From Pelistega europaea (lineage in GTDB: Bacteria > Pseudomonadota > Gammaproteobacteria > Burkholderiales > Burkholderiaceae_B), in contig NZ_JABGBO010000007.1 in the NCBI RefSeq assembly GCF_013133775.1, positions 1 to 64,000 of the forward strand: a stretch of DNA of 64,000 nucleotides, in the 5' to 3' direction. Shown piece by piece: positions 8,912 through 18,216 of this stretch. The translations under genes were made by a program, and so were the position numbers. The notes beneath the pieces were generated by a model. The model had not been told where the DNA came from and did no database searches. It saw nothing but the letters and a program-made list of their open reading frames with translations. Position 1 is the stretch's first letter; each line of letters begins with the position of its first letter.

Positions 8912-9892
8912 ATGAACCGTAGATTTTTTCTCAAAACAAGTGCCTCAGTACTAGCTGCTAGCCTTCTTTCACAGCAAGCATATGCAAAAAAAGATTTACT
9001 AGTAAAGTATGGAGGATCCGCATGGTTAGCACATTACCCTGCCTACTTAGCGATGACCGAAGGACTCTTGGCAAAACATCAACTCAGTCAGGACTATCAG
9101 TCCTTTGGAACATCTTCTGCACGCATGAGTGCTCTCATCTCTGGCAACATTGATATTGCTAGTACAGGTGCTGTTTCAGCCTTGGCGCTAATGGCTCGAG
9201 GAGTGAAACATTTTTCCATCATTGCTATTCCAGAAAGTTTTGGTAAAGTTGAAGGTATTGTTGCACGTCCAGGTATCACAAGCATAGAACAGTTAAAAGG
9301 GAAAAAAATAGGAGTGACATTCGCTTCTAGCTCTCAACTGCTTGTTTTAGATATTTTAGCCCAGCATGGAATGACCCCTGATGATGTGATACTTCTAAAC
9401 GTACCCGCACCAGAGTTACCCTCCGCACTCAAATCAGGACAAATCGATGCATCCGCGACATGGACACCTTATTTTGAACACACTTTAAAACAAGAAGGTG
9501 CCACATTACTTGCTGATGACACTCAATTCAAACTTTATCAAAGCCATAATGTTCCTCCTGGTCCTGATGTATTAGTGGTTCGTAATAGTTTTGCAAAAAA
9601 ATACCCAGAGCAGCTAAAAGCCTACCTATCTGCTTACTTTGAAGCAAATACCTTATTACGAGAGACCCCAGAAAAAGTAGCTGAAAAATTAAGCAAACTC
9701 ACCAATCTTTCTGTGGAAGAGCAATTATCCATTCTAAAAGGCACTGACTGGTTCTCTTTACCACAACAAAAAGAACTATTAACGGGTAAATACGCAGAAG
9801 GAGTTCAGCTACTTGCCGATTTACTCGTACAACACAAACAAATTGATAAATCACCTAATGTCAAAGAGTGGATTGACACCTCTTTTATCTAA
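8912..9892 (+). CDS. ABC importer substrate-binding protein, sulfonate/nitrate type (SsuA-like)
   Basis: 326 residues with a probable twin-arginine signal (NRRFFLKTSASVLAASLLSQQAYA). The mature protein begins with the YGGSAWLAHYPAYLAMTEGLL pattern of NMT1/SsuA-type binding proteins, followed by SGNIDIASTGAVSAL and SGQIDASATWTPYFE. These capture small solutes such as alkanesulfonates, taurine, nitrate or thiamine precursors in the periplasm. It is the first of three importer genes followed by an FAD oxidoreductase, so an amine or amino-acid-like substrate is possible. The substrate is not deducible from sequence. Confidence 0.87.
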   Translation: MNRRFFLKTSASVLAASLLSQQAYAKKDLLVKYGGSAWLAHYPAYLAMTEGLLAKHQLSQDYQSFGTSSARMSALISGNIDIASTGAVSALALMARGVKHFSIIAIPESFGKVEGIVARPGITSIEQLKGKKIGVTFASSSQLLVLDILAQHGMTPDDVILLNVPAPELPSALKSGQIDASATWTPYFEHTLKQEGATLLADDTQFKLYQSHNVPPGPDVLVVRNSFAKKYPEQLKAYLSAYFEANTLLRETPEKVAEKLSKLTNLSVEEQLSILKGTDWFSLPQQKELLTGKYAEGVQLLADLLVQHKQIDKSPNVKEWIDTSFI

Positions 9893-9908
9893 ACCAAGGA
9901 ATATGGGT

Positions 9909-10676
9909 ATGAATAATCACAAAGCATCGAAAGGGATTTTACTAACCATTAGCACTGCATCTGTTGTTCTCTTCTTAATAATGTGGGAAATTATTTGTAG
10001 TGTAGGTCTAGTAGATCCCATTTTTCTTCCTCCTCCCAGTGAAGTATTCAAAAAAGCTTTCAGCATGTTAAGTGAAGGAAGCCTAGAAAGCCATATTTGG
10101 GCATCCACTGTTCGCGTTATGACAGGTTTTTTTGCTGCGACTATTATAGCCATTCCATTAGGTATTGTGCTAGGAACCTCACAATTCGCAAGGGCTGTGT
10201 TTAATCCGATACTGTCGTTTCTTCGACCTCTTCCTTCTATGAGCTGGATACCTCTCTCCCTCTTGTGGTTCGGTATTACCGAAACACAAAAATACAGTAT
10301 TGTTTTTATGGGAACATTTGCTCCGGCTCTCGTCTATGTCATCGAAGCCACAAGAAATGTTGATCCTCTTTTAATTCGTGCAGCTAGAAACCTTGGTGCT
10401 TCTCGCTTACAAGTCATGAGAGAAGTTATTTTGCCAGGTAGCTTACCGCAGATACTAAGTGGGCTAAAGGTCATTCTCGGTCTAGCATGGACCTGTGTCA
10501 TTTCTGCTGAATTAGTCGCTGCAAGGGAAGGCTTAGGTTTTCTAATTATGAATGGGAAAGAGTATTTCCAAACGGAAGTTGTCGTACTAGGCATGATGAT
10601 GATTAGCATTACTGTACTTATCACAGACTTTATTTTCCGTATTATCGAAAATTGCGTTTTAAGGTGGCAAAAATGA
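9909..10676 (+). CDS. ABC importer permease, SsuC/TauC-like
   Basis: About 255 residues with six hydrophobic segments and the EAA loop that contacts the ATPase (EATRNVDPLLIRAARNLGASRLQVMREVILPGSLPQ, near residues 145-180). The ATG at 9909 was chosen because AAGGA ends 8 nt upstream; the frame is open from 9813 but that would overlap the previous gene. The stop overlaps the start of the ATPase gene (ATGA), which points to translational coupling. It forms the inner-membrane channel of the importer. Confidence 0.9.
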   Translation: MNNHKASKGILLTISTASVVLFLIMWEIICSVGLVDPIFLPPPSEVFKKAFSMLSEGSLESHIWASTVRVMTGFFAATIIAIPLGIVLGTSQFARAVFNPILSFLRPLPSMSWIPLSLLWFGITETQKYSIVFMGTFAPALVYVIEATRNVDPLLIRAARNLGASRLQVMREVILPGSLPQILSGLKVILGLAWTCVISAELVAAREGLGFLIMNGKEYFQTEVVVLGMMMISITVLITDFIFRIIENCVLRWQK

Positions 10677-11452
10677 CAAACACCATGATTTCTATTCAAG
10701 ATATTTCTAAAAAATACGGCAATTTCCAAGCTATTGAGCGTATTGATTTAAATATTCAAAAAGGCGAATTTGTCGTATTACTGGGTGCTTCAGGATGTGG
10801 TAAATCTACATTACTCAATTTGGTTGCTGGCTTTGAAAAACCTACAACAGGAAAAATCATAGTAAATGGCAGAGAAGTAACGGGAATAGATCCTCATTGT
10901 GGGATGGTTTTTCAGCAATACGCTTTATTCCCCTGGCTTACGGTTAGAGAGAATGTAGCCTTTGGTCTAAAGATGAGAGGAGTCTCAAAGCGAGAACGAG
11001 AAAGCATTGCTCAACGTTATATAGAAATGGTCGGACTCCGCGGATTTGAAAATAAATATCCCAATGCGCTCTCAGGAGGAATGAAGCAACGAGTATCAAT
11101 AGCCAGAGTCCTTGCTAATGATCCTGATGTTATTCTACTGGACGAACCCTTTGCTGCACTTGATGCCATGACTAGACAAGTCTTACAAGATGAATTATTA
11201 AATATTTATGAGAAAAGTAAGAAAACAATTATTTTCATCACTCACTCTATTGATGAAGCACTCCTTTTATCAACAAGAATGCTAATCATGGGGGCTCGCC
11301 CAGGAAAAATTGTCACAGACATCCTCAATGATCTTCCTATGCCTCGGCATACAGAGGTACAGCTGTCTCCTCGATACAACGAGCTAAAGGCTCAAATTTG
11401 GGAAACTGTACAAGCCGAAGTCATGCGTAGTCTTCAATCAACAAATAATTAG
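10673..11452 (+). CDS. ABC importer ATPase, SsuB/TauB-like
   Basis: 259 residues. Walker A GASGCGKST, Q-loop MVFQQYALFPW, signature LSGGMKQRVSIARVLA, Walker B VILLDEPFAALD and the H-loop FITHSIDEA are all intact. It energises the SsuA/SsuC-like importer. The ATG at 10673 overlaps the permease stop. The order binding protein, permease, ATPase is common for this importer class. Confidence 0.92.
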   Translation: MTNTMISIQDISKKYGNFQAIERIDLNIQKGEFVVLLGASGCGKSTLLNLVAGFEKPTTGKIIVNGREVTGIDPHCGMVFQQYALFPWLTVRENVAFGLKMRGVSKRERESIAQRYIEMVGLRGFENKYPNALSGGMKQRVSIARVLANDPDVILLDEPFAALDAMTRQVLQDELLNIYEKSKKTIIFITHSIDEALLLSTRMLIMGARPGKIVTDILNDLPMPRHTEVQLSPRYNELKAQIWETVQAEVMRSLQSTNN

Positions 11453-11471
11453 TTTGGGATGTACTTTAATC

Positions 11472-12779
11472 ATGTCAAAAGCAAACAACTTCTATCCTCA
11501 ATATCAAGAAAAATCTGGTTGGAATGCATTACTTCCTCCTAGAATTCCTCGCCTTAGCGCTCCAAAAAACGATGATTTTGATGTTATTGTTGTCGGAGCT
11601 GGAATTACTGGCCTATCAGCAGCTAGAAGCATGGCAAATATCAACCCACAGTTAAATATCCTAGTCATTGAGGCTAGTATTTGCGGAGAAGGCTCTTCAG
11701 GAAGGAATTCTGGTTTTTTAATCAATCTCCCTCATAATACGGGAATGTCCGGTCATCAGGAAAATATCACTATTGCCAAAAAGCAAATTGCTCTTTATCA
11801 AGAAGGAATGGATTGGTTAAAATCCATCATTGACACTCATCACATTGAATGTGGTTGGAATCCAGTTGGCAAATACCATGCTGCCGCAACTGATGATGGG
11901 ATAAAACATTTAAAGAAAACACTAGAACATTACCAAGAATGGGGAATCCAATATACAGAATTTCAACAAGGTGCTCTTGAACACAAGCTTGGAACAAGCT
12001 ATTATCGGTTTGGTTATCATTCTTTTAATAACATTTTTGTACAGCCCGCTGCTCTGATTAGAGGATTAGCTGATACACTTCCAAACAATGTTTTTCTCTG
12101 GGAAAATACCCCAGTAATCAAGCTAGAAAAGGGAAGTAAATATACCATTATTACCCCTACTAAAACACTAACATGTCAAAAGGTGATTATTGCCAATAAT
12201 GGTTTTTCCCGAAAGCTAGGCTTTGCACGAGATAGGTTGATTGGCATATACACTTATGCGGGACTTACAGATATATTGGATGATGATACATGGGACATGC
12301 TAGGAGAAGAGCCCGAATGGGGAGTCATCCCTGCAAATCGTCTTGGTACTACCCTCAGAAAAACTAACCTAAAACGCTTTATGGTTAGAAGCGCTTATTC
12401 TTATGAAAACGAGCGTCCCCTCTCTGAGGTAAAGCTTATGCTTGAGCAATGCTTTAAAAACCGTTATCCATACCTGAAATCACATACATTATCTCTCGTA
12501 TGGGGAGGAACTACAGCATTAACTAGAAATGGAGCTCTTTACTTTGGTAAAGTCGACCGCGATATCTACATTTCTGTAGGATGCAATGGGGCTGGTATGA
12601 TTAAAGGGACTATTTTTGGAAAACTACTTGGAGAAATGGTATGTGGTTTGCACTCCCCCCAACTTGCTGATGCCTTGGGTTTTCAACGTCCATCTTGGAT
12701 ACCTCCTGAGCCTATTCGCAGTATCGCTGTAAAAAGTGCCATTCAGTACCAACGTTTCAAGGCTGGCTTAGAACGTTAG
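11472..12779 (+). CDS. FAD-dependent amine/amino-acid oxidoreductase (DAO family, PuuB/OrdL-like)
   Basis: About 435 residues. The N-terminal FAD-binding Rossmann motif is DVIVVGAGITGLSAARSMA, followed by SSGRNSGFLINLPHN, a motif typical of the DAO group that includes gamma-glutamylputrescine oxidase and glycine oxidase-like enzymes. A C-terminal FAD motif appears in ISVGCNGAGMIKGTIFGKLLGE. It is placed directly after the importer genes, so it probably oxidises the imported amine or amino-acid compound; this is inference. A TTG at 11454 could extend the N-terminus by six residues. Ribosome sites are weak for both starts. Confidence 0.82.
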   Translation: MSKANNFYPQYQEKSGWNALLPPRIPRLSAPKNDDFDVIVVGAGITGLSAARSMANINPQLNILVIEASICGEGSSGRNSGFLINLPHNTGMSGHQENITIAKKQIALYQEGMDWLKSIIDTHHIECGWNPVGKYHAAATDDGIKHLKKTLEHYQEWGIQYTEFQQGALEHKLGTSYYRFGYHSFNNIFVQPAALIRGLADTLPNNVFLWENTPVIKLEKGSKYTIITPTKTLTCQKVIIANNGFSRKLGFARDRLIGIYTYAGLTDILDDDTWDMLGEEPEWGVIPANRLGTTLRKTNLKRFMVRSAYSYENERPLSEVKLMLEQCFKNRYPYLKSHTLSLVWGGTTALTRNGALYFGKVDRDIYISVGCNGAGMIKGTIFGKLLGEMVCGLHSPQLADALGFQRPSWIPPEPIRSIAVKSAIQYQRFKAGLER

Positions 12780-13371
12780 CTCATATGAAAGAACTTTACT
12801 TCGTCATTATTTCTCTGCTTCATAATGTCTATTTTTAAATATCTGAACGTTCTAGAAATAATGACGAATTGGATGAGCTTGGCGTTGCAATCATCCCATT
12901 TTTAATACAACTCAAGATAGAAATGTAATATCCCTGTTTTTTATCTTAAGGAATAGTCTGAGCAATAGTCTTAATAATAGGTATACCTACACCAATCTTT
13001 CTTAGCTAGTTCCTCTGGTGACAATTCATAGCTGGATTAACATGTTTGGTAAATATACAAGTAAAGAATGCCGCATCGACAAAACAGCAACTTTTCAATA
13101 TGAACGATACAGTTGATTAAACATGCGTCTTCTCCAAAAGAAATACCCCAAGAATTATCATATTCCGCAGCGTGAAAAGACTCACCAAAAGACTGAATGT
13201 TAGTATAGCCATCTCGTCTCCTCACCAATTAGATGGCATCAAGATGCCCTTATCAAAATGGCTTATGAGATAGATACAATCATCCTATACACATATCTTA
13301 TAAAGTAACCTCCCAAAATTTTTATTACTAAGCTTTATCCATACTCTCTCTGCAAAAAACTCCAGATACTT
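12780..13371. other. Gene-poor gap with a 15-bp inverted repeat
   Basis: No convincing gene is seen in about 590 bases. A perfect 15-bp inverted repeat (TTCGTCATTATTTCT at 12800-12814 and its complement at 12854-12868, 39-nt loop) lies 20 bases after the oxidoreductase stop. It may act as a transcript-end hairpin or be the remains of a small mobile element. A minus-strand frame of 63 codons at 13037-13228 has no recognisable family and is probably chance or debris. Confidence 0.5.
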
Positions 13372-13377
13372 TATAAT
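13372..13377 (+). promoter_or_regulatory. Putative -10 element of pgi
   Basis: A perfect TATAAT lies 33 nt before the pgi start codon. No good -35 match is seen at the standard distance. Confidence 0.4.
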
Positions 13378-13410
13378 AGTCATGTTCGTTTATTAGTTAG
13401 ATAAATTACG

Positions 13411-14967
13411 ATGAATAAACCACTAGTTCCTTTGCACCAACTAGACGAATGGGGCGCCTACGCGACCGCTGTTGAGCAAGCAAAAATTGATACTAACCAA
13501 CTTCGCATCATCAGCGCTGCAGAACTTCGTGTTGATTTAACAGCCCAACGTCATAGCCATGATATGCAAAAAGCAGCTGAAGCGTTACTCACTGCTCGCC
13601 AGTTTGAAGAGCAACGCCAAATGCTATTCGATGGTGAAATAACAAATACGACCGAAGGAAGACCTGCATGGCATACCATGCTCAGAGAACCGCAGCCACT
13701 CATAGATGTTGCAGATGAACGCAACCGGGTGCTAGAGTTTGTCCGTCAAGCCGATAGTGAGAGAATATGGCGGAATATTGTCCATATTGGTATTGGTGGT
13801 AGCGATTGGGGAGTAAGGCTCATTGCAAATGCCTTTGGATATGCTGGAACATGGAGAAATATTCGCTATGTATCGAATATTGATGGTCATGCTATTGAAG
13901 CTGGGCTAGCTGGTTTAGACCCTCGTGATACTCTCATTGTTATCGCGACTAAATCCTTCACTACCTCAGAAACAATGGAGAATGCAAAAAGAGCATTGGA
14001 ATGGCTCAAGGCATCACAAGTACAAAATCCTTACGATCACATCATCGCTGTCACTGCTAACCCTGAAGCAGCAAAATCTTGGGGAGTCAGTGAGCATCGT
14101 ATTTTTAAATTCTGGGATTGGGTAGGCGGTCGTTTTTCCATATGGTCTGCCGTTGGTGTTGCCGCTGGACTAACCGTAGGATCAAGTGTACTTGCAGGAC
14201 TACAAAGTGGTGCTCATGCTATGGATGAGCATTTTCTTAAAGCTCCTCTAGCAGAAAACATCCCTGTGCAACTTGCTATGACTAGCATAGCAAATCGCAG
14301 TGTATTAGGATATGGCTCACGCAACCTTGCAGTTTACGATTCTCGCCTAGCAAATCTAATTCCATATCTACAGCAGCTTGAGATGGAATCATTGGGGAAA
14401 TCAGTCGACAAACAAGGTGAACCTATTGAGGTTCCTACAGGTGCTGTTATCTGGGGGATGCCTGGTACAGATGCTCAACACACATTCTTCCAATGGCTTC
14501 ATCAAGGAACTGATGGAGCACCTGTGGATTTTATTGTTTGTCAACACGAGGATCATCGTTGGGAAAACCATCACCGCCAACTATTAGCTCACTGCCTAGC
14601 TCAAAGAGAAGCCTTATTGAAAGGAAAAACAGAAGAAGAAGCTTACAAAGAAAATATAGACAAAGGTATGTCTGAAGAAACCGCAAGAGAACTCGCTAAA
14701 CATCGAAAGCAACCTGGCGGACGTGCTTCTAATCTTATTGTTTTACCTCGCCTGACACCTTTTGCTCTTGGTGCCTTACTTGCCATGTATGAACATAAAG
14801 TTTTTGTTCAGGGTGTAGTCTGGGGACTCAATCCTTTCGACCAATGGGGAGTGGAACTTGGAAAAGTGCTTGCAAAAGGTATTGAACGAGAGCTTGCGGC
14901 ACAAGAACAATTTATATCAGAACACGATTTATCAACCCAATATTGGATTAATATTTTCCGAAAATAA
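13411..14967 (+). CDS. pgi: Glucose-6-phosphate isomerase
   Basis: 518 residues, close to the length in other Alcaligenaceae. The sugar-phosphate site reads NIVHIGIGGSDWGVRLI and VIATKSFTTSETMENA. The family signature region is present (QLEMESLGKSVDKQG, then GAVIWGMPGTDAQHTFFQWLHQG with the catalytic Glu/His residues), as is the C-terminal GVVWGLNPFDQWGVELGK with the catalytic Lys. It interconverts glucose-6-phosphate and fructose-6-phosphate in the cytosol. Next to the polysaccharide cluster it can feed nucleotide-sugar synthesis through glucose-1-phosphate. Confidence 0.97.
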   Translation: MNKPLVPLHQLDEWGAYATAVEQAKIDTNQLRIISAAELRVDLTAQRHSHDMQKAAEALLTARQFEEQRQMLFDGEITNTTEGRPAWHTMLREPQPLIDVADERNRVLEFVRQADSERIWRNIVHIGIGGSDWGVRLIANAFGYAGTWRNIRYVSNIDGHAIEAGLAGLDPRDTLIVIATKSFTTSETMENAKRALEWLKASQVQNPYDHIIAVTANPEAAKSWGVSEHRIFKFWDWVGGRFSIWSAVGVAAGLTVGSSVLAGLQSGAHAMDEHFLKAPLAENIPVQLAMTSIANRSVLGYGSRNLAVYDSRLANLIPYLQQLEMESLGKSVDKQGEPIEVPTGAVIWGMPGTDAQHTFFQWLHQGTDGAPVDFIVCQHEDHRWENHHRQLLAHCLAQREALLKGKTEEEAYKENIDKGMSEETARELAKHRKQPGGRASNLIVLPRLTPFALGALLAMYEHKVFVQGVVWGLNPFDQWGVELGKVLAKGIERELAAQEQFISEHDLSTQYWINIFRK

Positions 14968-14983
14968 CTAAAGAATTTTTTGT

Positions 14984-15775
14984 ATGAGTAACAAACAATC
15001 AGTTTTTGACGATATTCTCACTGTCATCAAACAACAATATCTGTGGCGTACCCTTGGTTGGTATGACATCCTTGCCCGCTATCGTAGGTCTGTTCTAGGT
15101 CCCATCTGGATTACTATCAGTATGGCGGTTACTATCGCTGCCATGGGACCTTTGTATGGAGCATTATTCAACTTTGACCCTTCTGAATTTATTCCTCATC
15201 TAGCGTTGGGATTTATTTTCTGGGCTTTAATTTCCTCCGCCATTAACGAATCAGCAGGTGCCTTTGCTGAGTCTGCTCATTATATGAAGCAGACGTATAT
15301 CCCTGCACCATTCTTCGTACTCCGGGTCATTTATAGACAAATCATTATTCTTGGGCATAATCTTATCTTATACCCAATTATCTTTCTCATTTTATGGAAA
15401 CCCATTAACCTAAATGTATTGTGGTTCATCCCTGGGTTTGCCCTAGTCATTATCAACCTTATTTTCATCGGGACATTACTTGCAATTTTCTGTGCAAGAT
15501 ACCGAGATATGGCCCCTGTATTAAATAGTATTATGTCGTTGCTGTTCTTTGTCACTCCCATTATTTGGAGGATGGAACAATTACCTCCCGAACGACAAGC
15601 ATTCGTAAGTTGGAATATACTAGCCAACTTTGTAGACTTACTAAGAGCACCACTACTTGGGCTGGAACCTATCGCACAAGACTGGATTGTTGCTGGATGC
15701 AGTGCAATTATTCTTGGTATCCTTACATTTGTACTCTATTCAAAAAAACGCCATCGTATCACCTATTGGCTATAA
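14984..15775 (+). CDS. wzm: Polysaccharide ABC exporter permease (Wzm/KpsM type)
   Basis: 263 residues with six hydrophobic segments. The N-terminal LWRTLGWYDILARYRRSVLGPIWITIS is the hallmark of the ABC-2 polysaccharide exporters. Together with the next gene it would move an undecaprenyl-linked O-antigen or capsule chain across the inner membrane. It starts 16 nt after pgi and opens the polysaccharide cluster. The presence of waaL, the initiating transferase and rhamnose genes makes O-antigen more likely than capsule. Confidence 0.9.
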   Translation: MSNKQSVFDDILTVIKQQYLWRTLGWYDILARYRRSVLGPIWITISMAVTIAAMGPLYGALFNFDPSEFIPHLALGFIFWALISSAINESAGAFAESAHYMKQTYIPAPFFVLRVIYRQIIILGHNLILYPIIFLILWKPINLNVLWFIPGFALVIINLIFIGTLLAIFCARYRDMAPVLNSIMSLLFFVTPIIWRMEQLPPERQAFVSWNILANFVDLLRAPLLGLEPIAQDWIVAGCSAIILGILTFVLYSKKRHRITYWL

Positions 15776-15790
15776 AAAAGGAAAAGCATT

Positions 15791-16483
15791 ATGCATATAA
15801 AACTCGACAACGTATCTGTACGCTTTCCAATCTACGATGTCAAACAGCGTTCTTTTAAACAAACTCTTCTTAATGCTGCAACAGGTGGGCGTATCATTGC
15901 CAATAATAAACGCACGGAGATTGAAGCATTAAAGAATATTACTTTAGATATTAAAGAAGGAGATCGTTTGGCTCTTGTGGGGCACAACGGATCCGGTAAG
16001 ACGACCCTACTTCGTACACTCTCTGGCGTTTATCATCCTACGTCTGGAAACATTGATATCAAGGGGAAAATCACCAGCCTATTAGACTCTACCCTAGGGA
16101 TGGACATGGAAGCATCAGGGCTTGAAAATATTCATCTAAGAGGGTTATTTTTAGGACTTCACCCCAAAGAGATTAATAATATGTTAGACGAAATTATTGA
16201 TTTCAGTGAATTAGGTGATTTTATTAATATGCCCGTTCGCACTTATTCTAGTGGTATGATTCTGCGCTTAGCGTTTTCTATTTCTACCACAATACAACCC
16301 GAAATTCTTCTTATGGATGAATGGATGAGTGTTGGGGATGATCAGTTTAAAGCTAAAGCAGAAAAGCGATTAACTGAGTTTGTGGATAAGGCTGGTATTC
16401 TTGTGATGGCGACACATGACCATAAATTAGCCGAACGCGTGTGCAATAGAGTGCTACACCTTGAACATGGAGAGATTAAATAA
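15791..16483 (+). CDS. wzt: Polysaccharide ABC exporter ATPase (Wzt/KpsT type)
   Basis: 230 residues. Walker A is ALVGHNGSGKTTLLRTL, the signature is RTYSSGMILRLAFSIS, and Walker B is EILLMDEWMSVGD. This is the short form that ends after the nucleotide-binding domain. It has no C-terminal carbohydrate-binding domain like those that recognise capped chains in the E. coli O8/O9a systems. Short Wzt proteins occur in galactan-type O-antigen systems, which fits the Glf gene downstream. Confidence 0.9.
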   Translation: MHIKLDNVSVRFPIYDVKQRSFKQTLLNAATGGRIIANNKRTEIEALKNITLDIKEGDRLALVGHNGSGKTTLLRTLSGVYHPTSGNIDIKGKITSLLDSTLGMDMEASGLENIHLRGLFLGLHPKEINNMLDEIIDFSELGDFINMPVRTYSSGMILRLAFSISTTIQPEILLMDEWMSVGDDQFKAKAEKRLTEFVDKAGILVMATHDHKLAERVCNRVLHLEHGEIK

Positions 16484-16684
16484 TAACATAAAGCAAGAGA
16501 TTTGACATACACCAGAAGAATAAGTCCGAGCAAGCATCCTTTTTATGCAAGTCCTATCTAATGTTTCTCGTTATTTCGTCTTTACCGTTCGGGAGCCATA
16601 CTTTTGTCAGCATTTGGAATTTAAAGCTGACAAAAGTATCTAATTGATCCTTTTCTTAGACCAATATGGGCTATTTGATAGTGG
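16484..16684. other. Intergenic gap with 14-bp inverted repeat
   Basis: ATACTTTTGTCAGC at 16598-16611 is matched by its exact complement at 16626-16639 across a 14-nt loop. It lies ~115 nt after wzt and just before the IS relic. The strong hairpin may end the wzm-wzt transcript, though no T-run follows directly, or it may be a leftover of a transposable element. Confidence 0.5.
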
Positions 16685-17070
16685 GGTAGCCACTCTGCTT
16701 AAGACAACAAGAAAGTAGTACTTTACCGTGAACTTATTTCCAAGAAGTTTTTCATGAGCAGGCGTTAGCAAAAACCAATAGTATTCTTAGACATGTAGAA
16801 ACAGGTGTGTCTGCCCAAAAGTTATACCCAAAAAATGGCAGATGCAGACAAAAACTTGGACTTGCTTTTGCATCAAGAAGAAGTTTTGAAGAATGTATTC
16901 TTATGAACAACACAAAAAAACCGTACCAGTACAGTGTTCATCTTAAGGACTTTATCAACAGATTAGATGAGCATCTACACTGGTATCGTACCGAGAGGAT
17001 TAAGCTCTCACTTAGCGGAATAAGTTTGATACAACACCATCTAAAACAAGGGTTGTCGGTTAATTTTTAA
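16685..17070 (+). mobile_element. Relic of an IS3-family element
   Basis: The first ~150 bases are a degraded copy of the start of the element at 1411: GGTAGCC, CTTAAGACAACAAGAAAGTAG, CTTTACCGTGAACTTATTTC and ATGAGCAGGCGTTAGCA can be aligned with it. The later part encodes NRLDEHLHWYRTERIKLS, the usual C-terminus of IS3-family OrfB. Nearly the whole transposase is deleted and the remainder has shifts and stops. The relic is older than the copies at the left edge of the window and separates wzt from the glycosyltransferase genes. Confidence 0.75.
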
Positions 17071-17201
17071 GCCCCCCAAAAAAATCGTCTGTATCCTCAC
17101 TTTTAAGACACTTGACACTACTTAAGAAAGAACGATAATAATCCTCCAAGACAAACTAAAATTCATGTTAGAATGTGCTGTCTGTTTTCTAAAGAGTGCA
17201 T

Positions 17202-18215
17202 ATGAATCCGAAAATTTTAACTGTTTCTATCGCAGCATACAATGTTGAAAAGTACCTAGAGGAAGCGTTGCTTCCCTTTACCCTTTCAAAACGCCAGAAA
17301 GATTTGGAGGTCTTGATCATAGATGATGGATCAAAAGACAGTACTCCAGATATTGCCCGTAAGTTCCAGACTCTCTATCCAGATATGTTTAAATTAATAT
17401 CAAAAGAGAATGGAGGATGGGGTTCTACATTGAATATAGGAATTAAAGAAGGGACTGGTAAATATTTCAAACAATTAGATGGGGATGATTATTTTTCTCC
17501 AGAGAATCTTGATAATTTCATTGATTTTCTCAAAAGCACTGAAGCTGACTTCGTTCATGCCCCGTTCGTAACTTTCACAGATAAAAATGGTGCCCTGCTC
17601 CACATTTTATCAACAGGTTGGGATATCCCTTGGAGAAAAGTTGTCGATATTTTCGAAATCCCCCCTTTTTGTCCTGCCATGCACACAGTGACTGTGAGAC
17701 TTGACATTTTGAAAAATAATAACATACACATTACTGAGAAATGTTTCTATACTGACGTTGAATTTGTTCTAAAAACGATTAGATTTTGTACTAGTGCTGC
17801 CTTTTACGAATTACCAATTTATTACTATAGACTCGCAAGAAATGGACAAAGTATGAGTATTGAAGGAGTAAGAAAAAATTGGCAAGATCATCAAAAAACA
17901 TTATTAAATTTACTCGAGTATGAGAAAACCAATAATTTGTCTCCAAGGATGAAAACCATATTCTTTGATCGATTAAAACATATGTGTAGCTTACAATATA
18001 TTTTTTTCTTTGCTTTAGCTCCTAAACAAAATAACAGGTTTATACTCAAAGAGTTTGACTCTAAACTGCAAAATTATCCTGACTACTACCATAGTATCAC
18101 GAACAATGCTGTAAAGTTACTTCGCAAAACGAACTTTATAGGAAGCAATTTTATTGGCAGAATTCAAACACACAGAGATAAACGGAAAAAAATTCATATT
18201 TTTGAAGGAGTATGA
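17202..18215 (+). CDS. Family 2 glycosyltransferase
   Basis: 337 residues. The GT-A fold motifs are at the N-terminus: LTVSIAAYNVEKYLEEAL, DLEVLIIDDGSKDSTPDIA, NGGWGSTLNIGIKEGTGKYFKQLDGDD. The DGDD is the metal-binding DxD. No membrane segment is present, so it acts at the cytosolic face on a lipid-linked acceptor. The ATG at 17202 was preferred to GTG at 17196 because AAAGAG precedes it. Sugar specificity cannot be read. Confidence 0.88.
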   Translation: MNPKILTVSIAAYNVEKYLEEALLPFTLSKRQKDLEVLIIDDGSKDSTPDIARKFQTLYPDMFKLISKENGGWGSTLNIGIKEGTGKYFKQLDGDDYFSPENLDNFIDFLKSTEADFVHAPFVTFTDKNGALLHILSTGWDIPWRKVVDIFEIPPFCPAMHTVTVRLDILKNNNIHITEKCFYTDVEFVLKTIRFCTSAAFYELPIYYYRLARNGQSMSIEGVRKNWQDHQKTLLNLLEYEKTNNLSPRMKTIFFDRLKHMCSLQYIFFFALAPKQNNRFILKEFDSKLQNYPDYYHSITNNAVKLLRKTNFIGSNFIGRIQTHRDKRKKIHIFEGV

Positions 18216-18216
18216 T

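Noticed and set aside
13037-13228. 63-codon minus-strand frame in the gap before pgi
   Set aside because: No ribosome site and no recognisable family; probably chance or debris of a lost gene.
16807-17070. 87-codon frame as a separate gene
   Set aside because: Its end matches an IS3-type transposase tail and its beginning matches the start of the IS at 1411, so it is an IS relic.
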